Below, in pieces: positions 45,823 to 57,584 of a stretch of 64,000 bases of DNA. The stretch covers positions 13,483,353-13,547,352 of the forward strand of contig CM065706.1 of assembly GCA_017654935.2 (NCBI GenBank), given 5' to 3'. Below the pieces are notes generated by a model. That model was not told the DNA's origin and ran no database searches. It saw nothing but the letters and a program-made list of their open reading frames with translations. The stretch's first letter is position 1, and every line of letters starts with the position of its first letter. The DNA comes from Phymorhynchus buccinoides (Eukaryota > Mollusca > Gastropoda > Neogastropoda > Raphitomidae). A program made the translations under genes and the position numbers.

Positions 45823-46548
45823 CAAAACTTTAGTAAGAATGCAATCAAATGTTGATATAGGCCGTTGTGTGTTTATTGCCAATGCCAATGAAAATGCCTG
45901 AAAGGGGAGAGTGTGTGTGTATGTGTGTAAAATCATGGACTATTTTGCATCCGTGGCCGGACCACACTTCCTGGGCTGCTACGTCCCTGGACCGTCACGT
46001 GTACACGTGTGTGTGTGTGTTGCACACATGCTTTTTTTGTAATGCTGAGGACATATCCTGGTATATAGGTCAAGATGTGCCCCCCCACCCCCCTACATTA
46101 AATGCTATTTAACTTCTTTGTTTTTTTAAGCAGCCTTTGCAAATCAGTTATTTCTTCCAACGCTACAATCAAACTCCTATTATAAGACCCTCTGTTCAAA
46201 AAAAAAAAGACATCCTCCGTCACATATGTACATTTTTGCAAGCACACACACATACCGATCGCATACAAAGTGACAAACACACGCAAGCACAAGCACGCCA
46301 TTGCCCACGCATCTAGTCATCCGTTTTGTTTCGGCCCTTCTTCTTCTTTATGATCTCGTGTACAGGTCTACGCAGGATACGTCCCCACTCTCAATAAGCC
46401 CTACAAACAGTAGCCTACTGACTTCTTATTTAGGCTATGAAGCCTGGGAGTTACTTGAGCTGAAAGTTTTATCTTTATACCGCAGATTACAAGAGTAGGC
46501 TACTTCTATGGATGACACGCCTACGTAGAGGGAGCAAGTTTGAACACG
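45823..46548. other. gene-free stretch
   Basis: Contains a fragment of the 9-bp-TSD foldback family end (46067-46099) and a short CTT run near 46338. No exon supported. Confidence 0.45.
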
Positions 46549-46564
46549 TGTGGTCGAACGAGAG

Positions 46565-46641
<77 letters not shown>
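46549..46641. repeat. (GA)n microsatellite
   Basis: About 85 bp of nearly pure GA. Confidence 0.95.
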
Positions 46642-46647
<6 letters not shown>

Positions 46648-46814
46648 TTGGCAATCACAGATCTCCAAACAAACAGACAACAGTGTTTCTGGGTCACAAT
46701 TAAAACTTATTAGCTATAGTAGGCCTAAAGGCATAACTACATTGGGCTAAACCAGTAGCATGTTTTTGTATGCTTGGGAGAAGAGGTGTGTAGCTTTGGG
46801 CCAACCCACAGAAA

Positions 46815-46873
46815 TGACGTCAATTCACATGTCACGTGAGTACACGCGGGATCGAGCGTAGTCGGCCGCCATT
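46815..46873 (+). promoter_or_regulatory. putative YTHDF promoter-proximal elements
   Basis: A perfect CRE (TGACGTCA, 46815-46822), an E-box CACGTG (46833-46838) and a GCCGCCATT element (46865-46873) similar to a YY1 site lie 180-240 bp upstream of the YTHDF start codon. No TATA box. The spacing suits a TATA-less housekeeping promoter with a start site near 46865-46900; this is inference. Confidence 0.4.
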
Positions 46874-47051
46874 GTTCACTTGCCCCGAGGAAGAGGATAA
46901 AGTGTCGTGCTTCTTTTTCTCATTTTCAACCCTTTTTCGTCTTTGAAACACACCAAGACCAGCTTTTGATAGTTCTCCAGTGTGCTGTTATTGTGTAAAG
47001 ACTGTGATTGGACACTTGAACTCATTTCAAACCATTTTAATTGAAATTGTG

Positions 47052-47072
47052 ATGTCTGCAAGTTTGGATCAG
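47052..47072 (+). CDS. YTHDF: YTHDF m6A reader, exon 1 (MSASLDQ)
   Basis: ATG TCT GCA AGT TTG GAT CAG is followed directly by a GTACGG donor. Vertebrate YTHDF proteins begin MSA(S/T)S-(V/L)(D/L)-Q, and their first coding exon ends at about this residue. The exon ends in phase 0, matching exon 2. Upstream sequence to about 46870 is the likely 5' UTR. Intron 1 is 377 nt. Confidence 0.85.
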
Positions 47073-47449
47073 GTACGGCACGCAGCCACGATATTTTTCC
47101 AAGGAATGTGGCGACGGATTCTGGTTCAAGAGTTCATTTTATGTTGTGTTAGCTGTCAAAGAAAATCTTTACTTATTTGGGCTTGTTGAATTGGTTGTGT
47201 GTTTGGTTTTATGTATGAAAATATGTGTTGATTTAATATGGCTTATATGTTTTACATGTGATTGACCTGTCAGAGTGTGTGTGCCACGCTGGCTTGCCAA
47301 AAGCACACCTCTCGACCTTTGGGCCTCATGGTTTTGGGTCGCCTTTCTAGGAACTAGGAAGTCTGTTTTTGTTTTCCCAATCCAGTCCTGTATGATTGCC
47401 TGCATTAATTTAGCTTTTCTTTTGTTACATGTTCATCTGTGGTCTTCAG

Positions 47450-47474
47450 AGGACGAAAGGACAACCAAATCAAG
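47450..47474 (+). CDS. YTHDF: YTHDF, exon 2 (25-nt microexon, RTKGQPNQ)
   Basis: A CTTCAG acceptor and GTAAGG donor bracket 25 nt reading R-T-K-G-Q-P-N-Q plus one base. Vertebrate YTHDF proteins have R(P/T)KGQ(G/D)NK at exactly this point. The leftover G completes a GTG valine with the first two bases of exon 3, so both splice phases agree. Too short for ordinary ORF finding; the phase match and peptide match make it convincing. Confidence 0.88.
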
Positions 47475-49099
47475 GTAAGGTTTTGGTTATTTGGCAAAAA
47501 TTGTATAAAAAGGCAAAAATTAAGCAAGCTGCTTTGTCATCTAAGTTATATACAGCGTGGTTACTGCTGCACATATCTATGTTGTTAAAAAACTCGGGAC
47601 TTTACTGGTGTTGCACTGCCTCCGGGCATTGCAGCCAGTATTGTTCCCACCATCTTTGTATATTACAAATGTCCCATATGTGTCTATGACCGAGAGGACG
47701 TAAAACACCATTGTTAATTCATTCAAGCTGCTTTGTCATGTAGGGTAAAGTGATCTAACCCTGACTGATGGAGTCACATGCCCTAGTTTTCAAGCCATAA
47801 CTTTGGACTCACACCATTGATTATTGGTTGGTAAAGCCTAAAACGTTCAGAAGACTGTCCCTGATTGGATGAAACGTCTAACACAGTTCCAGGCTTCTAG
47901 ACTAGAGTGCAGTAAACGTGTTGTAGAGGCCAAACAAGACGGTTGGGATGCCTGATCTAATTCCGACCAGCCTGATGTAAATCCGACCAGTCCCTTGATC
48001 TAAACCCGAACAAAGTTTATAGCCTCAAACAGGACTTGTCTGAGCATGATAATACACCATTTTTAGGGTAAAAATTAAGTTTAATTATATAATTAGGCAA
48101 GGCAAAGAGAAAAAGAGACACACACATACAGATCGGCGCACATCATGATCGCAATAAACAGATAAACACTGACGCATTCAAACACACAAGTGCACATATA
48201 CACACAGTCATTAGCATGCACAAATATGATTTATTATTTGAGTATTATACTAATCAAAGATGTTAAGAATCAAAATAAACAAAAAGAACGCAATCATTAT
48301 CATCACTACCCCCCTCTAACATTATCACTAAGAACAAGTCTGTGCTCTAAAAGTAAAACCTGCTGCAACTTGAAATAAACACTCCCCAAACTTCCTTTTT
48401 ATTCATAAAAAGACAGTTTTAATGCAACACATCTCATGTCATTAGCTTAGAGCAAGTGTTACAGGCATGGTCGTTGAAGGCAAGTTGTCAAGTTTGGTTG
48501 CCTAACGGCTCCCTTTCACACGCAAGGCACTGGGGTGATTTTTGGCGGCTCACTACATCCTAAGTTGGAAGTCCTCAACCTTTTCATTGGTTCCCTTTAA
48601 TAGCTTATTTTATTGGCTAGCAGACAAGAACTCTCTTGACTCGATACTGTGAGCGGAATGGCCTCGGCAAGCAAGCAAAGATGGTGACTGTTGAAGTCGG
48701 TCGGGTTTAGATCAAGAACGTTTCGGTTGGAATTAGATCAGTTTACCCTAGCTTATGTTTGTTTAAAAAGTGTTTTCTTAAGTGAAAATTAACAAAATTA
48801 TGCATACAGGTATTGAAACTTGAGACAATAAACTGAATAAGTGAATAATAGTTTTATTAACACATTGAATTATTTGAATTCGTAACTTGACTGGGCCAAG
48901 CTTTCTGTCACGATTCTTCTGTCCACTTTCTTTAAAGGGGCACCCTAACCCATAAAATCTGTGATTAAGAATTAATACTGCCCAGGCTGACAACCGAAAA
49001 TAGGGGTCAATTTTCCCCCCCAAAAAAAAACCCCACACTGGGCCAGTAATGTGTGCCGAAAACAAGTGCCTTACTCGACGTACACTTGTGGTGTTTCAG
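47475..49099 (+). other. YTHDF intron 2
   Basis: GTAAGG donor and TTTCAG acceptor, 1,625 nt, most of it occupied by the 1-kb TIR element at 47743-48748. Confidence 0.85.
47743..48748. mobile_element. 1-kb non-autonomous TIR element in YTHDF intron 2
   Basis: The left end GGGTAAAGTGATCTAACCC is mirrored by AATTAGATCAGTTTACCC, with TA on both sides (47741-47742 and 48749-48750). Subterminal TGATCTAA(T/A)(T/C)C(C)GAC motifs recur inverted at both ends (47955-48010 and 48690-48740). No transposase frame seen. Confidence 0.75.
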
Positions 49100-49164
49100 T
49101 GTCCGGGGCCCCGGGAAAAGACGGCATGAGTGAGGAGGACAAATACATGCCCCAGCCGCATCAG
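49100..49164 (+). CDS. YTHDF: YTHDF, exon 3
   Basis: A GTTTCAG acceptor and GTAAGC donor define 65 nt. With the carried G the exon reads V then SGAPGKDGM, then SEEDKYMPQPHQ, ending in phase 0. It corresponds to the vertebrate segment VQNG...DFEPYL, which is acidic and variable. Reading the exon in the other phases gives early stops, supporting the inferred microexon junction. Confidence 0.85.
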
Positions 49165-50147
49165 GTAAGCTACACCCTGGGGGGTCTCATTGGGGGAAAC
49201 AAATTCTCCTACCTGATTTTTTGTTGCTGTGCTAATGCTTGCCTGTGAATTTACGTGTAAATTATGGGTTGATCATTGAATGCTCACCAGTTTTCTTTTT
49301 CTCTCTCTCTTTTTGTTGTTGTTAAAATACTTATAGTTTCTTGGTTTGCATTGTTTGTTCAAGTTTTTTTGTTTTGTTATTTTTTATTTTGTGTGTGTGT
49401 GTGTGTGTGTTGCTTATTTTGAATTATACTTACGCTTCATGTTTACAGCACTTGACTACAATTATGTCGTTGTTGCAAAGTTTTGTCTGAAGCCGTGAAG
49501 GAGAATCAGGGAAAATGAATCTTTACCAGAATACCACAATACCAGTTGTGTGTGGTTTTGTTGTTGTCAACAAACACATTTTTAACATTTTGTTTGACGC
49601 TTAAAGGTTGGATTAAAACTAAGGTAAAGGATAGGGTAGGTCGAGTCAGGTTAGATTTAAGTTCAGGTTTTAGTCATTTGTGACCTAGCACCACGAAAAG
49701 GGACAATAAGCGTCAAACTGACCATTCTGAGAAAATTATACATTCTCTTGCTAATGATGCAAGAACCATTCTTGTACCTTTTTCCGTTCTAGAGTTATGA
49801 ACATTTAAAGTTAGTAGGGTCATCGGTGAGTGTCTGCCATTTTGAAAAAAACACTGAAAGTCTAGCCTAGCTGAAGAAAATGCATTGACCTACTCGTTTA
49901 AAAACACTTATGAGATCACTTAGAGACCATATTAAAGATTATCCTTTATAAATATGAAAGATATAAATCGATAAGATGTTAGAGAACACAAAAATACCCA
50001 TAACTCAAAAAGTTAGATTTTTGACTTTGGAAGCCTGCTGTGAATGTGTGTGAGAAACTAGCCCAGTGACTTAATGTCCCTTTCGTGGTGCTGAGTCACG
50101 TTTATGCTAGATGCAGACAATTTATGCATCCTGCGAGTCTGACAGAG

Positions 50148-50357
50148 CAGGGCTCCCAGGGACCCCCATTTGGGGGTCTATGAAGCACTAGAATTCTAAA
50201 GGTCCCTCTAAAAGAATGTGCAGGGGGTCCCAGGGATGCACTATTAAAATTCTTTTTAGCATTCACAATGTCATTGGGACATCCCTCCTCTATGACCCTC
50301 TTTTCTGTAAGTGGAGTCCCTGGGACCCCTTGTTTTGTGTGACGATTGGGAGCCCTG
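50148..50357. mobile_element. short-TIR MITE with CAGAG flanks
   Basis: CAGGGCTCCCA at left, TGGGAGCCCTG at right, with CAGAG repeated on both sides (50143-50147 and 50358-50362). Confidence 0.65.
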
Positions 50358-50577
50358 CAGAGTATCGTAACTGTCACCTGGGGGCTGGCCACTGCAGTCT
50401 TTGTTATTTAGAACATTTAAAAAAAAGCTCATGCAGATTGTCCACTTTTTCTTTCTTTCGTATGACTCTAGTATTCAGTAAAATGTACAGTAACAGTGCT
50501 GCTGGGCATTTATCAAAGTGTAGCGGAATATTCAATGTGCCGAAGTTGGCTGTCTAATGGGAAGAAGAAATGCAATA

Positions 50578-51143
50578 CAGACAAACCTCTATTTTAAGAC
50601 TTCGAAAATGTCCAGAAAAATTGGTCGTAAATTGGAGGGGTCGTATGACGGAGGTTTTCACTGGCAGCCGTAGAAAGAAAAAGTTCAGCACAGTTCATAC
50701 TCTCTTCTTCATGCACACATACAATGACATATTAAAACTGGATTTGGGTCTTTCCAACTCCATAGGATTGTGCAATCGATGTATTACAGTTTCACTTCGC
50801 CGACTTCTGTTAATCACCTCCACTCTCGTCCAAAGTCAGTGGTTTTCTTTTTCAAAGTCAGTGGTTTTCGTGCTTTTCCTACGCTTTCCGCCATCTTTTC
50901 TACAACAAGGGAAGCGACTCCGCTTTCAGGCCCTTGACCGTGGTTGTTTCCCTTTGCTCGAAGTCTATGCAGACGACAACAACGGTCGTAAAAACCAACA
51001 AAATGGCGGTCGTAAGTCGCGTTTTAGAGGAAGTCGTTTAAGAGAGGTCGTTTACATAGTAAAATGCATCCGTGCCAACAAATCCGGTCTCAAAAATGAG
51101 AGGTGGTCGCTTAACAGAGGGTCGTAAAATAGGGGTTTGTCTG
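50578..51143. mobile_element. 566-bp TA-flanked element related to the pogo-like MITEs
   Basis: Left CAGACAAACCTCTATTTTAA, right AAAATAGGGGTTTGTCTG, TA on both sides. The interior has repeated GGTCGT(A/T) words and a doubled CAAAGTCAGTGGTTTTC. The 185-codon frame inside shows no protein family and starts outside the element. Confidence 0.8.
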
Positions 51144-51189
51144 TATATGTTTCAGTTTGTGAACGATCACCTGAATTTAATATTGTATT

Positions 51190-51345
51190 GTTCGGACTAG
51201 TATAAGGCGCACCCCCAAAATTTTTACACAAAATTCACATTTTGTTACTATATTTTCTTACTATATTATTAGTCATATTATAAGGTGCAGGGGTCTCACT
51301 CAGTATGGGAAAATTTATCGCTGTATAGTCCGAAATATACGGTAG
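51190..51345. mobile_element. MITE with TTCGGACTA...TAGTCCGAA ends
   Basis: GTTCGGACTAGTATAAGGCG at left, GTATAGTCCGAAATATACGG at right. A diverged partial copy (GGCGCACTCCCAAAATGTTA) follows at about 51392-51440. Confidence 0.6.
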
Positions 51346-51469
51346 TTTTTATCAGTGGTTTTTTTAGACAGTGTAAGGCACTCCTTATCATCAGGCGCAC
51401 TCCCAAAATGTTACACAAAATTCAGATTTGAGTATTATGCTTTCCTGCTATTGTTAATCATTATTACTA

Positions 51470-51665
51470 CAGTGGAACCTCCCTTCGAAGACCTTGATAA
51501 ATCATCCAAGATAAGGTCTTTAAGTGGGAGGGAGTTGTATAAAGGAGGTAACTTTAATGCTTACAAAGAAGGGCAATGTCTCAGATTCTGAGAACCTACT
51601 TATACTCTTAAGTGGGAGGGAGTCTTATTGGGGGGGGGAGGGAGTCTTATAAGGAGGTTCCGCTG
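51470..51665. mobile_element. pogo/Tigger-like MITE, copy J
   Basis: TA-flanked, CAGTGGAACCTCCCTTCGAA at left, AAGGAGGTTCCGCTG at right, with an internally repeated GGGAGGGAGTCTTAT. Confidence 0.8.
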
Positions 51666-51733
51666 TATAAGAATTAAGAAGTAGGGGTCACAGTTTTGGG
51701 GAAAGAAGTATCGCCTTAGTCCACAAAATAGTA

Positions 51734-52000
51734 AAGTGGAACCTCCCTTATAAGACCTCCCATTATAAGACTCCCCACAACAGACCTTTTTCTCTGAGAG
51801 AGAGACATTGCCCTTTGTAAGCATTAAGATTACCTCCCTGATAAGACCCCTCCCTTATAAGACCTCAAAAGTCATCCAAAATGAGGTCTTATAAGGGAGG
51901 GGTCTTATAAGGGAGGTAATTTTAATTCTTACAAAGAAGGGCAATGTCTCAGAGAAGCAGGTCTTATGTGGGAGTGAGTTTTATAAAGGAGGTTCCACTG
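51734..52000. mobile_element. pogo/Tigger-like MITE, copy K (head-to-head double)
   Basis: A forward arm up to about 51868 is followed by an almost complete reverse arm, giving a 267-bp near-perfect hairpin. Both arms contain CTCTGAGA and CTTATAAGACC or their complements. Confidence 0.8.
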
Positions 52001-52073
52001 TATTAATAGTATCCGGTTTAAGATTGATTCAGTGATTGATATGATAAGGCTGGCACTGTGGGTGTTGCTTGTA

Positions 52074-52233
52074 CAGTGGAACCTCCCATATAAGACCTTC
52101 AGAAATCATCCAAAATGAGATCTTATAAGGGAGGTAATTTTAATACCTATGAAGAAGGGCAATGTCTCAGAGAAGTAGGTCTTATGTGGGAGGGAGTCTT
52201 ATAATGGGAGGCCTTATAAGGGAGGTTCCACTG
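52074..52233. mobile_element. pogo/Tigger-like MITE, copy L
   Basis: TA-flanked ends CAGTGGAACCTCCCATATAA and AGGGAGGTTCCACTG. The left flank (GATTGATTCAGTGATTGATA) is repeated before copy M. Confidence 0.85.
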
Positions 52234-52314
52234 TATTAATACAATAATAGTATCAGGTTTGAGATTGATTCAGTGATTGATATAAGGCTGGCACTGTGGG
52301 TGTTGCTTATTGTA

Positions 52315-52512
52315 CAGTGGAACCTCCCCTATAAGACCTTCAGAAATGATCCCAAATGAGATCTTCTAAGGGAGGGGTCTTATAACTATAAGTGAGGGGT
52401 ATTTTAAGGGATGTAATTTTAATACTTGCCAAGAAGGCCAATGTCTCAGAGAAGTAGGTCTTGTGTGGGAGGGAGTCTTATGATGGGTGGTCTTATAAGG
52501 GAGGTTCCACTG
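52315..52512. mobile_element. pogo/Tigger-like MITE, copy M
   Basis: TA-flanked ends CAGTGGAACCTCCCCTATAA and AGGGAGGTTCCACTG, with the same left flank as copy L: a tandem duplication of flank plus MITE. Confidence 0.85.
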
Positions 52513-55500
52513 TATCAGATGGTGGTAAAGGTCATTGTTCAATGTTAGTAGGATGCTAGAGTCAATAAAGGAGAAAAAAAAAGAAAAAAATACAGAGTCC
52601 CTGCTTGCTAGACTGCAGCCAACAAGATATATTTAGAGTAGCAAAATAGAGCACTGTAAAGGTTAAAGTATGCATCTAAAATTAGCCGAAGTAAGAAAAG
52701 GGTATAATCTTCATAAGTTCATTTATGTCGCAAGTTTCATTTCAAAGGTGCACAGTTCTACTAATAGTTTTCATTTTGCATATCGGCAAAGTGATAAATT
52801 GCGCTTTCAGTTTCAATCACCAAGCATTTTCTACAATATCAGAAGCACAAAAGAGTTCTAGCATTTTATGAAATCATAGAGGGGAAAAGCCTAGAAAATT
52901 GATGGGAAATGGGAATATTTGTTAGAAATGAAAACAAAAATATTCTTCAAAGTTGAAAGTTTAGGAAGATTAGTACACATTTATTTGAAGCTGCAAAAGA
53001 TGGAAGAAAAAAAATTAAGTGTGATTTGTGAATCTGTGGAAATCAATTTGAAATTTATATATAAGGTAGTCTAATAAAAAAAATTACAGATATATTCATT
53101 ACTAGGAAGAAAGAAAAGCTGATAATTGACATGATTTTGGGTCACCTAAAGGCTAACCAAAGTTAAAGGCATGGCCGGACTATAAAAGAGGGGAGGCGCT
53201 GAGGAGCGCTGGCGAGAGAGACGGTTCATCCTTCTTTGTTCCCTGTTGTGCGAGGCAGAGCTTTTCTGACGAGAAAGACATGATCCCTGGGATCAGTTGT
53301 TTTCCCTTTAAGCATGGGTGAAAGGAGTTCAGGAATGCTCCTGAAACCAGGAATGAAAACTGCAACAGAAAGAATCTTCAGGAATGGACATCTTGTCATC
53401 TTTGAAAGTCGGTCTCACAAAGTAAAATAGTTGCCTGTTCACGTTGATGGTAAAGCAGACGGAAACGTGATGATAAACATGCATGGGTGCTACTCTTTCA
53501 TTTTTACACAGATTTGAGTATTTTTAATTTTACCAGAAACTACTTCATTTTTAAAAAATCATCCAAACATTTTTTTTTTTACCACAAGCGATTTGGGGCG
53601 TTTTGAAATTAGTCTAGTTCTGTCTTGGAAGTTTACAAAGGCAATATGTAATAATTTTACAAGGCTTGTCAGACTCAAACTGTCTCTGTCTATCATTCTA
53701 ACTGTCTGTCTGTCTCTTTATATCTCTCTCTTATCTCTCTCTGAATCGTCTTGACGGGGCTCTGCCCCTGTACCCTGCCAGGGCCGTGGGTCCCTGGACC
53801 CTTGCCTTTCATTTTTTTTCATTTTGGGGAGTTGCACCCATGGACGTAATGCCTACAACTTTCCCCTACCCAGCCCCCTCCGAATACACACTGGACATGT
53901 GCGGTCATCATGTTAGGAATGGAGATACACTTTTTCAGGAAAGGGAAGATTCAGCGATCATTTAATTAAATAACAGGCGTGGTAATCTTCAGAGAATTCT
54001 CTGAATTCAGAGGAAAGTGAATGTAGAAAAACAAATGTCAGATGGGGTTTTAAACTTGAGGAGATGCCTTTTTCCCAATTTGTAACAGTTTTATATATTT
54101 GTTCTCAAGAAGAATTGACCCCTGATCGTCACAAAGGGCTCTTTACCATTGAGACCACCATGAAACAATATCTCCTGGGAACACCCCCCCCCCCCCCCCC
54201 CCCAATATTTTCAGAGAAAAATGCCTTTCCTCCATTACAAATACCATGCCTGAATATAAAACACGTGCCATTTCAAGGATCTCCAGAAATGGTTCGCTTT
54301 CTAGTTTCTGCCATGCCTAAAAACTGTAATTGATTGACCTTGCAGTGTCTCTTTGATTATGACTTAAGTCCTGTTGTAAATCTTAGCCTTTGGTACACTA
54401 GTTCTAATTATTTTCATTAAAACCTAAAATTATCTCTTTTTTTTAACAATGATTAATTTATGTGAATGATTTTGTTTTAAAATGGGGGGAAATGTCACCA
54501 AAGCCAAGTAAGGAATATTCATGCTGCCCCCAAATATAATCTTATATTAAGTTTAAATATAAAAGAAAATTTTGATATTCATTAAAAAAAAAAAAAGAAA
54601 TACCGGATATGCAACGTGTATTGTATACTATATTACTATATTTCTCAAGCCTAGGTATTCTACTTCATAGGTAAACTATTATTGTTATTGACTATTGGTT
54701 TTCCTTTTGAGCTTGATTTATTATGAATATGACAATAAAAATTATATGTTCTTTGCTTATAAACCCAGGTATTTTGCATGGCTTAGGCTTGTATAATATA
54801 TGACTAATATGTTTTTCCCCTAGAATTTTTCTTATTTTATATAGCTGACTGAATGTATGACTAGTCCAGCACTTTGGTCTTGCTTTCACTGGGGCGGTTT
54901 GGGTGATTTTTTTTTTTAACATATTATAACTTACCTTAAACTTATACGCTACTAGCCTAGAGTTATGTTAAGTTTCTATCCAACCGTGTTTTTTTTCTTC
55001 TGTGCAATTTCGGACTCCTTGCATGCAGCCTGAATTCTGTGAAGTGTGAATTCATAGACACACACATACGACACATACACACTTGTGCGCGCGCACACAC
55101 ATGTACGCGCAGGGAAAGTAAATTTTCTCAAGTATGATAATATATCTATCATTCTATAATTTATTGTTGTCATTAAAAAAAAAAAAATTCTTTAAGATTG
55201 GGGATATTTGGGCCAGTTTCTTGAGCATTCATTTCATTCTCATGCTTGCATTTCATCAACAATGCTTTTTAATTAACTCTTCAAGTACTTATGGGCGAAT
55301 ACATTCATTCAATAATCATTGCCAAGTACCCTGCCCATTGGTGCATCTGCTTCCGTTTGGGGACGGAAGCCGTTTTTTCTATGTTGCCCAAAACAGAAGT
55401 TCCGTTTTTCAAAAGAATTCGCAAGAACAAACCCCCACCAAAAAAACCAAAAAACACCAGTGTTGAATACCGAGATCGATGATCTGAGCGATTTAAATTG

Positions 55501-56623
55501 AAATTGACTTCTAAGTTCTATGCCTTGGAATGCCTCCCTTCTCCTCTAATTTATGAATTATCGTCAGCATCTGGGGGGCTTTGCCCTGTCGGCCCCTGGA
55601 CCCCAACTTCAGTTTTTTTCCCATTTCAGCCAGATGCACCCATGCCTGCAACATGTTTGCCTGTTTTTAGAGCTTATGTCAGTGACTTGTCCATTAAACT
55701 TGTTGAAGCAACGCATGCACACTCAAAATAAAAAAAGTGACCTCCCCTCTTGTCGATTGATGCAACGGGCAACCATTCCAAGAACGTCAAAAAATACATG
55801 GCGCTAGAAGAGTTAAGCATGCAGATCTCTTCCTTTTGGGATTGTCACCTTCTCCTTCGCTTTCCTTCCTTCCTTTCTTTCCTTCTCAGACAAGAGATTT
55901 TTCAGCCTTTAGGTTGATTTCAGGCTTTTTGATGGCCCCAGAGTTCATTTTTGAGATTGAAAAGAAACCGAGTATAGAAATACCTTCTTATGAGTGAATA
56001 AAAATGAACTAAATGTATTAATTCCACTCTTAATGCTGTTTTTAAGGCTTAGATTGCTAAAAGGCTCCAGTTTCAGGGGGCTTCAGCCTTTTTCGGATGC
56101 TTTTCAGCCTAAATCACAATTTCTCAATCTCATGCCTGCTTCTGTAAAGCGACCATGTGCAGTCATTGATTATTCTGTTAATCTGTTGCTGTTTATGTTT
56201 AATGTTGGATTTGTGTTTGCTTAACACTTCCGTGGGTGTGTTTGTTTTTCAGCGTAGGCATATAAATGAAAATTGTATGATTAAAACAAAACGTCAAAAG
56301 CATTTTTTATTAAAATTATGATTTTGAACTTGTGACCATTGATGTTGTTCCTCTCTACATCTTTGAATGAATGTTGATTAGTTTGTGCAGGATGTGTTGT
56401 TTCCGTCATGTTGTGATGAACTTTGCAAATTAATCTGTTGATGTTTGGTTTGTCCAGTCGCATCATCTTTCTTTCACAGAATTTAGTTATCTATAAAATC
56501 ATCTATAGGTGTTGTTGATTTATTTCAGTGCTCATCTGCCTTTCTCAGTTGCTGTTTAGTTGAATGATTCAAAGTGAGTTTTTTGCTGTGTCGGCATCAC
56601 TGTGTTTTTGGTATTATTCTAGT

Positions 56624-56992
56624 CACAGAGACTTATCTCTGTGAAATTTGGGCTGCTCTCCCCTGGAGAGAGCATCGCCGCAAGTGCAGCGCCTACCCTT
56701 TTTTTTTTGGGGGGGGGGGGGGGCAGACTTGGGAAACCTAGCTATCAATTTGGTCATACCAGGCAGTGGGATTTATCCCTGCTCTTACCGACTTTCAACT
56801 GCCGTGGGAGTTTTACGTACGTAAAGCGCACGGGTCAGACTAGCTTTAAGTCCCCATCCGAAGGACTCGATGTTCAGTTTGATTTTCCCGTCGAACTAGA
56901 AAGTAAGGGCGAGGCCGGGATTCGAACCCTGGTCATTCATGCTACAGTCATGCATTGAATTTGGCAGGCGTACCGTCTTAACCACCAGAGCT
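56624..56992 (-). mobile_element. tRNA-derived SINE, copy B
   Basis: On the minus strand it starts GCTCTGGTGGTTAAGACGG (A box TGGTTAAGACGG) and has B box GGGTTCGAATCCC about 50 bp later. The body includes TTTACGTACGTAAAAC. The 3' module (CTCTCCAGGGGAGAGCAGCC then AATTTCACAGAGA) is shared with the SINE at 6300-6651. A 14-bp G run lies at 56709-56723. Confidence 0.85.
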
Positions 56993-57001
56993 TCAGATTG
57001 T

Positions 57002-57232
57002 TTTCAAACTTCATGGATCATATAATGACATATAATGATATATATAATATCTCATAATATGACCCCTGATTACAAAAAATGATGGGTCAGTTTCCAAAAT
57101 AATGTGCCAGTGATGTGTCACTGCAATATTATATTTAAAATTAAATTTTATTGCAAACTTCATGGGTCAGACGACCCCTGGGTACACAAAATGAGGGGTC
57201 AATGACCTGGGCCCGCCAACAATCTGAAGCTC
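57002..57232. repeat. dispersed repeat shared with the TRIM downstream regions (inverted)
   Basis: Words such as AACTTCATGGGTCAGACGAC, CCCATTTTGT-like and GACCTGGGCCCGC match the reverse complement of 12590-12800. Confidence 0.7.
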
Positions 57233-57463
57233 TGAACCACTCTGCCACCTTTCTTCCTACATGTAGCACTTGGGCAAATGTTACATTTTTAGCTGTGCTT
57301 TGTTTTGGTGAAAGCCAGAACATAAATGCATTATCGCAAAAAGGAGTAAGAAAGATTGATACTAGGTTTTTTTATTACTACCTTCTGGCGTTTGCCCAAT
57401 GTCAATGGAATTTTTGTGTTTGTTTAAAATTTGGTAAACGCCGTAAAACGGTTCTTGGAGTTA

Positions 57464-57584
57464 GAAATTTCTTGTTTATTCTCAAATTTCTTGTTAATTC
57501 TCAAATTTCTTGTTTATTCTCAAATTTCTTGTTAATTCTCAAATTTCTTGTTTATTCTCAAATTTCTTGTTTATTCTCAAATTT
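57464..57584. repeat. 19-bp tandem repeat, about 6 units
   Basis: AAATTTCTTGTTTATTCTC repeated, with two units having TTAATTCTC. Confidence 0.93.

Noticed and set aside
50570..51127. 185-codon ORF in the YTHDF intron
   Set aside because: Lies almost wholly within a TIR-bounded MITE-like element and resembles no protein; probably chance openness.
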